This document shows positions 11,546 through 22,475 of a stretch of DNA of 64,000 bases, one piece after another. Location of the stretch: the NCBI RefSeq assembly GCF_030272615.1, contig NC_081415.1:631579041-631643040 (forward strand). The letters run 5' to 3'. A program made the translations under genes and the position numbers. Every line of letters begins with the position of its first letter. The stretch's first letter is position 1. This stretch comes from Cryptomeria japonica. Lineage: Eukaryota; Streptophyta; Pinopsida; Cupressales; Cupressaceae. The notes beneath the pieces are model-generated. The model was not told the origin of the DNA. It saw only the letters and a program-made list of their open reading frames with translations, and did not search any database.

Positions 11546-12640
11546 TATGTATAAGAGCGTCTAAGATCATAAGGACATGTGGGTCTTGTTGAGCTTATTC
11601 AATCTCTTTGCATGTTAAACTTTGTTTTAGTTCATGTATTATGGGCATTGCCTAAGAATTTGACTGTTGACTAGTTGATATGTCCATGTTTCAAGTTGGA
11701 TTTATTGACAGGTCGTTGTTTGGGTCCATTTTACTTTTTGCCTTTTGTGACCTTGTGACGACATTTAAGACATATATGAGGACGGTTTAGAACCTAATGC
11801 AAGATGACACTAATGCAAGACTCTAGGCCTAAATATGGAATATGCAACACTAGACTTGACTCTCTATTGAGGATTTTGACATGAGACTTGTTGATTATTT
11901 CAAGATTTTTGCAATGCAAGTTTTTCAAGTTCTTCTCTTAGACGTTCTGTAGTAATTTCTCTATCAATTTTATGGGCAATTTTATACTCTATATTGAGTT
12001 CATACTCGACTCCTGTATAATGGGGTGTCTTTCTGTTTAATTACCAAGACAAGTTACCTAAACCGTCAATAATTTCTTGTTGACCACCATTCGGCACTAG
12101 ATTAGGTTGCTCGAAGGGAAGCAAACCATCACCTGGGAGACTCATTGAGATGCATGCTATGACTTCCTAGGATGATTTATGCAAATGATGATGGACTAAG
12201 ATAGACGTATATGAGGTCTAGACAGGGACTTAAATCTAAGGACATATTTGAGGATGTATATGAGGATGTAAATAAGGACTATGCAACTTCTAAGGATGAT
12301 AATAAGGACGTAAATGAAGACTATGCAAGGACTGTGCAAGGACTAAGGATGATAATAAGGATGTAAATGAAGACTATGCAAGGACTAAGGATGTAAATGA
12401 AGACTATGAAAGAACTACCTATGATCACAAGTAAAATTTTGAGTTTGTAAGACTATCTGACATTTCAAAATGGAAATTGTTTCTAGTAATTTTGTGTGTA
12501 GGAAAAGTTTGTTGTTTTTCAAATCTGAGAACAATTGTTTGAAGACAAGTATAGCTGACTGAACTGTGTTCTGACCAATTCTAAAAATTTAGAGATGCAT
12601 AAGATAGGGCCTAAAATAGCCCAAAAAACTGACTCAATAC
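11546..12640 (-). other. Element A leader, variable part
   Basis: No usable frame. From about 12225 to 12420 a short motif, AAGGATG(A/T)(T)AA..., and ATGAAGACTATGCAAGGACT recur four to six times, forming an irregular minisatellite. The remainder is unremarkable. Confidence 0.45.
12225..12420. repeat. Irregular minisatellite in element A
   Basis: Repeated GTAAATGAAGACTATG(C/A)AAGG and AAGGATGATAATAAGGA units, about 24-40 bp each, in head-to-tail order with variable spacing. Confidence 0.6.
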
Positions 12641-13300
12641 TGGTTTGGTACAATGATACATAAAAATGTACAAGATACAATCTCAGGCTGGAAAGTGGAC
12701 ACCATTCAATCAGGCCCCCGCAATAAAATACTAAAACAAGACGGACAGATAGAGAGTCTCTCCACTCCACGGCACACACTTCTCGGGCATGTCAGTCTCT
12801 CTTACCCTGAAGATCCAAAGATCTTATCACCGAGGGGTATCTATGGGTATGATCTGCACTCCTAGAATCACTGAATGTAGGATTTGGGCTACTAAGTTGG
12901 TTCTTATTGTAAAATTTTGAGGGGTCCTAATCCAACGACGAATTCTCAGAGCAAGCCACTTAAGACTTTAGTTGAACTAATAAGTGTAAGGAAGGCCCCC
13001 ACATATGTCGAATTCACTCAACACTCTAGCCACCTGACCAATATATTTATATAAGGGCTCGAAAAACCCGTTCGAGAGTATGCTGGGAGATATGATATCC
13101 CCAATGCAACCCAATTTGAAGTACCTCTGTGGGGTGATGAAATTCCTAGTCAAAGATACCCCTCACTACTAAAATGAAAAAAATTGGGCATTTTTATCAC
13201 CTTCTCCCTTTCTCCCAAGTCCTCGAAGGCAGGTGGAAAGGTAATTGATGCAACAGTGGGTCCACCCCAAACACAATAAAAAGATTTTTCCCTTAAAAAA
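12640..13300 (-). repeat. Leader block shared by elements A and D
   Basis: This 660-bp block is clearly related to 57930-58610 in element D, in the same orientation and order. Both contain GGATTTGGGCTACTA, GCCACTTAAG, GAATTCACTCA, CACTCT.G, GATATCCCCAA, CCAATTTGAAGTACC, AAAGATACCCCTCA and AACAGTGGGTCCACC. No coding frame is conserved, so it is probably a structured or regulatory leader of this element family. Confidence 0.7.
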
Positions 13301-13639
13301 ATGAAATGTGAGTTAATCTATTGAACAGCCTGATTCACATTCATTTTAAAACCCAAATTTATGTGTGAGATATGCATGTGCTTGTCAATTTTGAAACACC
13401 AAACTGAAATGTGAATGCATGCATGTCAATTTTAAACATTGTTTATTTTAAGCCCAAAACTGAAGTGTTATAACATGCATGTTCATTTTAACCATTGTTT
13501 ATTTTAAACCCAAAACTAAAGTGTGAGAGAATGAGTGTTTATGATTCAGTAAACATCTGATCCTCTCTATAAATTCATCACATGCTACAAACAGATAATC
13601 AATAATCCCATAAAACCCACAGAAAATAGAGAAATGAAC

Positions 13640-14345
13640 AATGATAAATACAAATGTGTGATGATACTTGAGCGATTGAGTGATCCTATATGATTGATTG
13701 TGTAATGATGACAAAGCGATTACGTAATTTTGATAGAGCGATTGTGTGATCCTAACAGAGCGATTATGTGATACTAACAGAGCAATTGTGTGATCCGCAA
13801 ATAGACAAAACAAAAAAAATAAAGAAGAAAGCTAATTCTGATCTGGAACCTGCAAAACAGATTGTGATGCCCTAGCAAGATTTGCCATCATCCATTCTAT
13901 GTTAAACAAATCATATTTTACTCTATAAGAGAGAACTAAGCTATTGTATCTGTCGATGGCTGGTTTCTAGATCTTGTATCTTCTTTTCTACCTTGAGGAT
14001 TTGTTGATAGTGTCTGGTTTGCCTTCTTTGTTCCTCTGTTCTCCTGGCACTTGGAATTATGAATTGTACCTTACGTTCCATAAAATGTCATAATTAAGCA
14101 TGCAATAAAAGTAAACCATATTCAGATTTACCTAATTTCATACAGAATTTGACAGAATAGAGAGCAGAAAATAAAAAACATAAAATAAACATAACAACAA
14201 TATTCCTAACGAATGCGTGATCCTAACAAAGCAATTGTGTGATCCTGTAAGGGATTTTGCGTAATGGGTTTCGCACAAATGCGTGACCCAGTCTGCTCGA
14301 TTGTGTGATGATGTAAGCGTGATTGTGTGATTCAGAATTTGTTCT
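13640..14345 (-). repeat. Element A leader repeats (ATCACACAATCGCT type)
   Basis: Two clusters (13660-13800 and 14205-14335) are built from GAGCGATTGTGTGATCCTAACA-like units, 22-24 bp, with one to three changes each. They lie between the PBS and the shared leader block. The intervening sequence is non-coding. On the element strand the unit reads GGATCACACAATCGCT. Confidence 0.7.
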
Positions 14346-14439
14346 ACAAATCCATACAAACCTGCAAAAAATATTTAAAAAATCGTACGATCTGCAAAAA
14401 TCACACAGAAGAAAAACAAGGTTAAATTGTTGTTAGTTA

Positions 14440-14458
14440 ACGTCGGGTTCACCAAAAT
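14440..14458 (-). other. PBS-like site of element A
   Basis: The minus strand reads TTTTGGTGAACCCGACGTTA directly after the LTR end. It has the position and general form of a Ty3/gypsy primer-binding region; the matching tRNA was not determined. Confidence 0.55.
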
Positions 14459-15746
14459 ATCACATGTATAAATTCATCTAATGTAAAGTAAACTAGGAAT
14501 GAAAGGGAAATCACGAATCTCTATCTTAATCAGAATTCAAACAAACAAACAATGAAATAACACAGAAGCAAGAAACAAGAATATAATTAAAATCAATCAA
14601 TCCCCCGTATTCCAAGACTATGTATAGCTTCCATTCCTCTTCTCCTCTTTGTGGTATGGTGGCTTTTAGATATTGCATTGGCAACCTACAAATGACACAA
14701 AGATTCAAAGTTCATGATTATTGAAAATGAAGATTGAATGCTCAATTTATAGATAATTGGATAAGAATTGAATGAAAGATAGAATAGATTGATCAAGAAG
14801 TGGAACTCAGGTGAGCTCACATATTGATTGATAGTTGAACTGCTAATTTGGAGGTGGAACTCAATTGATTGAATAAATTAATTGAGTCAACTGATTGAGA
14901 AAAAGCTGACTGAAGGATGAAAAAGAATGATTGGAGGAAATAAAGAGGAGGAGATAGTTAACTGATTGAAAGCTGATTGAGAGTTTTATTTAGAAAAAGC
15001 TAACTGAAAGATGGAAATAGAAATTGAAGAGATAAATGAATTAATTAATTAATTGATTGAATTAATTAATTTAGCGTGTGCTTGAACTTTAACTTAAATT
15101 TTCAATTTGATCTTTGCATGAGATTTAATTCAAAAAATTGAATTTATTTTTTAATTCAACTTATTATTTGAATATATTTAGAACTTGACTTTGATTTTCA
15201 ATTTGATTTTTGAAATCATGCACATGTATTTGAAATAAGAAGAAATTAGAAGAATTTGAATTTCAAGAAATAATGAAATTAAATGAAATCGGAATTTGGG
15301 GAATTAATTAGCTAATTAAATAATTTTAAAAAACTATTTAATTATTTAGAAATTGAATTTAATCAAATAATTAATATTATTTAAATTAAAGGTATTAAAA
15401 TCATAATTAATCAAATAAATAATATTTAATTAATATTAAGAAAAGGGTTAATGATTAATTGAATAGGATAGAAATTGAAAATGAATTTATTTAAATAATA
15501 AAGATTATTTAAATTGAAAGATTAAAATCACAATTAATTAAATAATAAATATTTAATTAACATTAGAAAATGGTTAAATGATTAAATGAAGTTAGAATTG
15601 AAAATAGAATAATTAGTAAGATGATAGAAGAAATATTAAATTAGAAGAATAAGATTAATTAACTTAATTAAATAATTAAATAATTATTTAACTAATTAAG
15701 ACGAATAATTAGTACATGATTAATAAGACATTTTTAGGTGTCTACA
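14459..15746 (-). repeat. LTR of element A (about 1.29 kb)
   Basis: On the minus strand it starts TGTAGACACCTAAAAATG and runs to about 14459, just before the PBS-like site; the terminal CA has decayed. The first 700 bases are very AT-rich with AATTAATTAAAT blocks. Its right edge (15746) interrupts the 3' LTR of copia B: the adjacent CTCATAACTCGATCAAATAA matches 24639-24658 in B's other LTR. Confidence 0.75.
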
Positions 15747-15963
15747 CTCATAACTCGATCAAATAAATATGCACACCTATGAAAATTATGCTAAATCAAA
15801 TAGAGATAAGTATCTCAAAACCCATTAATCTACATCAGCTCATCTGCAACACACAAGATAAACCAACTCATCCAATCTTACTGAAACACTAGAATACACA
15901 AAAAAAAACGTTGACATCAATGACAACACATTATTCCAGCAAACTTCCCAACAATCTCTAACA
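15747..15963 (-). repeat. Copia B 3' LTR, first 217 bp only
   Basis: It matches the outer end of the 5' LTR (about 24639-24854) with scattered substitutions, including TGTTAGAGATTGTTGGGAAG and GTTGACATCAATGACAACAC. It is cut by element A at 15746/15747; the rest should lie left of the window. Confidence 0.85.
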
Positions 15964-16336
15964 ATTTCCCCCTTTGACATTGATGGCAACATATGAATGT
16001 GAAAAATAATCAATGCAAAGAAAGAAATCAACTCACGACAATCTCCCTAAAAATCATAAGAATCAGCTCCCCCTTTAACAAACAACTCAAATCACAAAAC
16101 TCAAAATGCTCTTCTCTACCACAAAGTTTTTCACATGCTTATCTCCCCCTTTGACATCAACGATAAAGGCTCTGGAATCAGGATTCTCTCTCCTTTTTAA
16201 TTAGCTTCACAAATCTATATATTTGAACCACTGAACACCAACACTAATTACTCCCCTTGAGCAACAACCTCACTCATTAATCTAGATCACAAAATATATC
16301 TGTGAAGTTCACTGGGCTAATGCAAATCCATGCATC
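15964..16336 (-). promoter_or_regulatory. Polypurine tract region of copia B, several PPT-like copies
   Basis: On the minus strand GTCAAAGGGGGAAAT lies directly against the LTR start. Further G-rich copies occur near 16057-16070 (TTAAAGGGGGAGCTG), 16142-16155 (GTCAAAGGGGGAGATA) and 16250 (AAGGGGAGT). Repeated PPT copies before the 3' LTR are described for the Sirevirus branch of copia; that placement is inference only. Confidence 0.65.
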
Positions 16337-17871
16337 TTAGTTCACATCAAGAGAGGAAATCACCCCTAACTTCCCTTTGAGATACTCAAAAATATCTTTA
16401 GGCAAAGGCTTCGTAAAGATATATGCAAGTTGTTCCTTTGTAGATACATACTCCAATATGACTTCTTTCTCATTCACCTTCTCTCTCAAGAAATGCAACT
16501 TGATTGATATATGCTTTATTTTGGAATGCAACACCGGATTCATTGAAATATTGATAGCACTTGAATTATCACAGTATATAGCAATAGACTCATCATAAAT
16601 AATTCTTATATAATTCAACATTTGTTTCATCCAAATTACCTAAGTACAATTACTAGCAGCAGCGATGTACTCAACCTCTGCAGTAGATAAAGAAATATCA
16701 TTTCACTTCTTACTTTCCCAAGAGACCAACTTCTTACCCAAAAATAATGCACCACCAGTAGTGCTCTTCCGATCATCAACATCACCTGCCCAATCAGCGT
16801 CTATAAAAGAACTCAAAGTAAAGTCATCATTCTTAGGATACCACAAACCAAAATCAACTGTCCCTTTCAAATATATGAATATCCTTTTTATAGCCGTAAC
16901 ATGAGATTCCTTAGGATCAGCTTGAAATCTAGCAACATGACACAAAACATTCATTATATCATGTCTAGTCTGAGTCAAATACAACAATCCACTAATCATA
17001 GATCTATATTTGGTTTGATTAGTTTCAAAGAATCATCATCCCTTGTCAACTTACATCCGGTCACCATAGGTGTATCAACTAGTTTAGAGTCCGCAAAACC
17101 AAATTTCTTCAACAATTTATTCACATACTTGGATTGATATATGAAAATATCTTTATTCTACTAAGTAATTTGCAATCCCAGAACGAATTGCATCTCACAA
17201 ATCATAGACATCTCAAACTCATTCTGCATTTCTTCAACAAATTTCTTACATAGACAATCATTTCCTCCAAAGATAATGTCATCAATAATAAAAAATTTAT
17301 TCTGATCAATCTTGAAAAAAAAATTACTGTTATCAACACCTTTATTGAATCCAAGCTTCATCAAATAATTATCCAATCTGGCATACCAGACTCTAGGGGC
17401 TTGCTTCAATCCATACAATGCTTTCTTCAACCAGCAAACCATATCTCTTTCATCTATCAACTGAAATCCATTTGGTTGTTCAATGTAGACTTTTTCTTCC
17501 AACTCACCATTAAGAAAGGTTGATTTGACATCCATCTGATAAACCTTGAAAACTTTGTGAGCAGCATAGGCAAGAAATAATCTAACTGCTTCAATTCTAG
17601 CTACCAGAGCAAAAGTTTCCTCATAATCAATTCATTCCATCTGTAAATAACCCTTACAAACAAGTCTAGCTTTATTTCGAACAACTTCACCTTGTTCATT
17701 CAACTTATTCTGGAATACCCATTTAGTTCCAATTACATTTTTATCCTTAGGTCTAGGAACAAGAATCCATGTACCATTTTCCTCAATCTGATTCAATTCT
17801 TCTTCCATAGCTTTAATCTAATTTTCATCTTAACATGCTTCATCAACATTTTTAGGTTCAATCTTAGAAAT
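16337..17871 (-). pseudogene. Copia element B: reverse transcriptase and RNase H
   Basis: RT blocks from right to left: [40 protein letters not shown], then [36 protein letters not shown], and a catalytic box reading IIDDIIFGG where copia normally has YVDD (the two Asp remain). RNase H follows: LLYLTQTRHDIM, YLKGTVDFGLWYP, FIDADWAGDVDDRKSTTGG, then IYCDNSSAINISMNPVLHS, KHISIKLHFLREKV and the terminal KEQLAYIFTKPLP. Stops and frame changes occur near 17160, 17000 and 16640. Family assignment is secure. The upstream linker is cut at 17871 by the 17872-19680 insertion. Confidence 0.9.
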
Positions 17872-18177
17872 TGTAGCGTCGTAAATTGTACGCACTCGCT
17901 AGGGTGGTACAATTTCACACTTAGTTTAGCACCCGCTTTGGTGCATTTCACATTTTGCATTGCATTTCTCCTTTAGCACTTAATTAATCAAATTAATTAG
18001 GTCTAAGGTCCTATTTGGGCTAAATGTAGCGTCGTAAATTGTACGCACTCGCTAGGGTGGTACAATTTCACACCTAGTTTAGCACCCACCTTGGTGCATT
18101 TCACATTTTGCATTGCATTTCTCCTTTAGCACTTAATTAATCAAATTAATTAGGTCTAAGGTCCTATTTCATTGTCC
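17872..18177 (+). repeat. 153-bp direct duplication of the LTR start
   Basis: Units start at 17872 and 18025 and agree over about 145 bp with only a few substitutions (for example CTTAGTTTAGCACCCGCTTT against CCTAGTTTAGCACCCACCTT). Similarity stops exactly where the first unit changes to GGGCTAAA. Confidence 0.9.
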
Positions 18178-19168
18178 TTTGCATCATAAAGTTGGGCCCT
18201 TTCATTAAAGCGTGCCCTTTTCATTTTATTCCTCCAATACATCACTCAATCAAAAACCCTAATTAAGTCCTATTTTGAACTTGGGGGCTTGGTTTCAGGG
18301 TCAAAACATCTTGAAATCACCTGTAACTTCGGGATTCTATCTAAAATCATCATATCCGACGGCCCTGAAAATTTGGTGAAAAGTTGTCGGGACCATGGCG
18401 CCCGGAGTGCACATGGTCCCGGACATTTTTCCCAAAATTTTAGGAGCACAGTCCAATCACAAAATAAAGCTTAACCCCAAGAAATTGGCAGGATATTCAA
18501 TCTCTAGGTTGGCCAAAAGATGAAATTACGACTTAGGGTTTCCTACATAAGAGCTCTCTTTCCTCATTTGAAAGGATCCGATTTTTGTTTTCAGGAACCT
18601 TATATGCAGCAAAAGAGAAGATCTTTGAAGACTTCAACAACATTCAACATCATCTATCAAGCATTCATCAATTTCATTCATCCATTTAGGGCTTGGAAGA
18701 CATTGAAGAACAATAGGAGATTACTGACTGAAAATTGGCTTGTACTCCTCTCTTGAGGGTTGGGTATGATTTCATGTTGTTTTCATGTCTTTGCATAAGC
18801 TTCAATATATCCTTTATTCATGCTTTAGATCACTTTGCATCTTGATTTAGAGCATTTACATTATCATTTACAAGCAATTAGGGTTTACTTTCTAGGTTGC
18901 TCTAGTTTGCTTTCTTGCATTTTAGGACCTTGCACACACACTAGGTCTGCACACACAATACATTTTACAAAACAACTTGGCTATTCGTGGAGGTGGAAAT
19001 CACCGAAGCGGGGGTTTGACTAAGGCAAAACCCTATATAGCCGCCCACACACCCTTTTCAGATATCAGTGCAAGTTTCGGGACTCGGACGACGCCGCAGG
19101 ATACAGATCCGGAGAGAATAGGTCGAGATAGCACTCTGCATCAAATTGCAGAGCAAAAGACTGGGATA

Positions 19169-19264
19169 GGGGTGCTGGGCGCCCTAGTCCTGCCAGGACA
19201 GGGGCGCTGGGCACCCTGGTCCCTGGGACAGAGGCGCTGGGCGCCCTGGTCCTCCAGACAGACA
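19169..19264 (+). repeat. 32-bp GC-rich tandem, three copies, inside the LTR
   Basis: Units at 19169, 19201 and 19233 share GG(C/T)GCTGGGC(G/A)CCCTGGTCC with variations. The stretch is far more GC-rich than its surroundings and each unit contains the palindromic GGCGCC or a variant. It lies about 150 bp after the conserved CTATTCGTGGAGGTGGAAA block (18981). Confidence 0.75.
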
Positions 19265-19685
19265 ACATTTCCGACAGTTTCCGACAATGTTCCAGAGTGC
19301 AAAACAGCAGTTTTCAGGACAGAATCAGGACAGTGGCGCCCGCGCCCCCGTCCCGAACATTTTCAGTCCGATTTTGACTCCAGGTACACATCTGCATTCT
19401 TATTTCATCCTTGTATTTACAGCTGTTCATTGTTTAATCTCAATTCTGCAATCTTGTTATTAGTTCATACTTGCATTTTGGGATTAGGGTTTGAACTTGC
19501 ATCATTTGATCTTCCAATTTCAACAAGGGAATAGAAATCCTAATAGATATCCCGTGGCTCTCTCTTTCACAAAAAGAAGTAGCCAATTGTGCGATATCTC
19601 TAGGCTCTTCGTATTCCGTAATGTGTGTCAAAAGGTAGGATTAGGGCATGTTAACCTAGTCTCGCTTTTTCCCCTACACAGAAAT

Positions 19686-21297
19686 CAAACAAATTTCTTT
19701 AGCAAGTCTTCTCCTAGTCATCACACCTTTATTCTTATCACCAATAATCTAATTTTTTGAATGATTCAAGCTCACATACCTGGGAGTTTTAGGATTTTTC
19801 TTGAACTTTAGACTCTTGAACTCTTTCTTTTGCACAAGCATTTGCACTTTTCTCTTCATTCTTTGACTTTTTTGGATCAATCTGAACTTGACTTTGGGTC
19901 TACACTTGTTTTCCTTTATCTGAACTAGCATCTTGATCATCAGAATCATATCTGCAAGATCTGATCTATCTTACATTATCTTCATCAACCTTCACATTAT
20001 TACTTTCAACTATCTTTCTCAATCTTTTATTATAACACTAGTAGGCCTTACTTCTAGTAGAATAACCAAGAAAGATTCTTTCATCACATCTAGCATCAAA
20101 TTTTCCAAGATCTTCATTTCTTTTGATATAGCATCTACTTCCAAAAATGTTGAAATATCTAATAGTAGGGACATGACCAAACCATAACTCATAAGGAGTC
20201 TTACTAGTATCACCTTTGACATTTACTCGATTAAGAGTGTATACTACAATACTCATAGTTTCTCTTCAATACACATGCGGAACATTTCCTTCAATCATCA
20301 TGGTTCTAGCAACTTCTTGAATTGTTCTATTATTTCTCTCTACAACATCATTTTGTTGTGGTGTCTTAGGAGCAGATAATTGTCTCTTAACTTCATGCTC
20401 TTCACAATATGCGTTAAACTTATCGGAGGTGAATTCTCCACCTCTGTTAGATCTTAGACACTTTAGCGTCAATCCAGTCTTAGTTTCAACCACAACTTTA
20501 AAAATCTTGAACATCTCCAACACTTCAAACTTCTCCCTCAAGAAGGTAGCCCACATCATTCTTGAATAATCATCAATCAGCAACATGAAATAACTATCAC
20601 CATGCAATATTGTCACTCTAGAAGAACCACACAGATCAGTATGCACAAGATCCAACAATCCATTAGAATTATACTATTTTCTCTTATAAGTAATTGTTGT
20701 CTGCTTCCCTAATTGACATTCTTTACATACCGGATAAGAAGGCTTTATTAACTTCGATAGATCTCTCACTGCTTGAATAGAACTGATCTTAACCATGCAA
20801 TCAAAATTTGCATGACACATTCTTCTATGCCATAACCAACTTTCATCAATCTGAGCAATCAAACAACTTTTACCACTAGCATTCAAGTAAAAGATATTAC
20901 CTTTAGTCTTTGTACCTGATGCAATCTCAATTCTGAAGCTACTCAAGATCTCACATTTTCATTCTTGAATTCCAAGTTATATCTCTTATCAACCATCTGA
21001 CCAACACTCAAAAGATTATGCTTTAAACCTTCAACATACAACACATCATCAGTATTGTGCTTACCATCAAGAGAAATAGAACCTCTACCACAAATTACAC
21101 AAGCTTTGTTATCACCAAATCTTACTATACCATCATAATACTTTTCCAAATTTACAAATTTGCTCTTATCAACTATCATATTATGAGAGCAACCACTGTC
21201 AATTACCCATTCATCTTTCTCCTCAATTTTAACAGCCAAATATTTCTCCTCATTAGTGCAACTTGTAGAATTTGTAGTTATAGGATCATCTTCCTTG
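19686..21297 (-). pseudogene. Copia element B: protease, GAG-pre-integrase and integrase
   Basis: Right to left: IKEDDP, then protease block DEWVIDSGCSHNMIVDKSKF (catalytic DSG); LYVEGLKHNLLSVGQM; pre-integrase with LWHRRMCHANFDCMVK and VCKECQLGK; integrase DLVHTDLCG...DDYSRMMWATFL (first Asp present), then LRSNRGGEFTSDKF, where the usual catalytic Asp of RSD.GGEF is Asn, and SAPKTPQQN.VVERNNRT with the Glu retained. The C-terminal part reads NRVNVKGDTSKTPYELWFGH and IFGSRCYIKR, then IFLGYSTRSKAY. A frameshift lies near 20260. The product would be the element's processing and integration enzymes; the Asp to Asn change alone should inactivate integrase. Confidence 0.88.
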
Positions 21298-21302
21298 ATA
21301 GT

Positions 21303-22470
21303 TGTCATGTGTGTGAAGTAGGGTACCTGCAGCTGCAACACAAACACTCAATAGATCATTACAAGCATGGTTAGCAAATTGAAATCAAACTAAAGATAAA
21401 CCATGACAAAGCGACCTATCACCTCCAAAGAGATGCGAGTGTGGATTTGCACTCAGATTTGGATAAGCAATCTCAGTGACTTGACTACACCTAAACAGGG
21501 GATTTAAAATTATATGATATGCAAGCTAGATGACATTGATTATGCTAGATTGATCCAAGAGGCTAATTAAGATAATGATATGCATGATTAAGATATGATG
21601 ATGATGCAATTAAGCTAGAATAGAGTTTGATTAAAGTACATGATTCAACAATTATTCTAGAAAATGATCAAATTAAGCTAGATCTAAGATGCAATTACCT
21701 ATAATAACAATTCTTAAATCATATGCTAGAATGGATATGCCTATAGTAACAATCCCTAAATTGATATGAGATGGGATCCTTTGTGCTCCAAAATGGGGGA
21801 TATTTATAAGATTTCCAAGGCCAAGGGTGAGGTGGCATGAATCAACGGTCAAGATTGAGTCTGAAAATAACAAGGGTGAAATTGAAGGAGGTTGGAGAAG
21901 AGGTTGGAGGGAGGGACACTTGTCATCTCTATTGTGACAAGTGTCAAAGAATCTTTCTCACAAGAGGGCAAGTGTCTAAGGGAGGAGACATGTGGCAAAG
22001 TGTCATGTGTCTCAAGGAGAGAATATCCAACCAATAGGAGGTTAGGATAAGGAGGTTAGGATGTGCAAGATTGGATAGGGTTAGTTAAACCCAAGATTAG
22101 GTGGAATGGGTTAGTTTAGGGGGTGGTTAGGTTAGGTGGTTAGAAGTTAGGAGGCATATGGGGAATTTGAATTTAAAAATTCAAATAATAGGAAAAGGTT
22201 AATTAATTTTCAACAACTCATAAATTGATTTGTTTTAATTAATTAGGGGATTAGAAGAAATGAATTTAATAGGGGGTTACTCAATTTAGATTAATTAATC
22301 AAAGGGGACTATTTAAATGAACTTAATGAGTAAATCCTTAGATTTATTGATAAGTAGATGAATGGGGAATTAATAAAATTGCTAGTGAATTTAATTAAAT
22401 TGGAAAGGGGGATTAATTAAATAATTGATTGTTTAATTAGTTATCTTCAGAACATTTTTAGGTGTATACA
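21303..22470 (-). mobile_element. Solo LTR (1168 bp) between Gag and protease of copia B
   Basis: On the minus strand it begins TGTATACACCTAAAAATG and ends CACACATGACA. Flanks are ATAGT (21298-21302) and ATAGC (22471-22475), a 5-bp target duplication with one transition. Removing the LTR and one flank joins the Gag side (EFVFIAI) to the protease side (KEDDP) in frame, confirming the boundaries. The AATTAATTAAAT-rich start resembles the Tat-like LTRs of the window. No internal sequence remains. Confidence 0.88.
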
Positions 22471-22475
22471 ATAGC

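Larger units (their letters stand above)
6611..15746 (-). mobile_element. Ty3/gypsy Tat-like element A, interior and 5' LTR
   Basis: On the minus strand: LTR (15746-14459), PBS-like TTTTGGTGAACCCGACGTTA, a leader with short repeats, a block shared with element D (about 13300-12640), then a Ser/Thr/Asn-rich Gag-like frame (11545 to about 10915). Left of this the minus strand has no readable pol; instead a long broken plus-strand frame occupies 6640-10561. The 3' LTR is not in the window. The right boundary falls inside the 3' LTR of copia B, so A was inserted into B. Copia C probably inserted into A, since no 3' LTR separates them. The left limit of A is inferred. Confidence 0.6.
17872..19680 (+). 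mobile_element. LTR deletion derivative: 146-bp LTR start, PPT remnant, full LTR
   Basis: The 1809-bp insert has TG...CA ends (TGTAGCGTCG ... CCCCTACACA) and a perfect GAAAT target duplication (17867-17871, 19681-19685). It begins with about 145 bp of LTR, then GGGCTAAA, then the LTR starts again at 18025 and runs to the end. GGGCTAAA is the 3' end of the PPT seen before the related LTR at 63812 (GTGGGGGCTAAA). So this looks like a whole element deleted from inside its 5' LTR to the PPT, not a plain solo LTR. The insert splits the IN-RT linker of copia B. Confidence 0.85.

Noticed and set aside
18977-19534. 185-codon plus-strand open frame
   Set aside because: It lies wholly inside the LTR of the 17872-19680 insert, spans the GC-rich 32-bp tandem and has no protein motif; an accidental frame.
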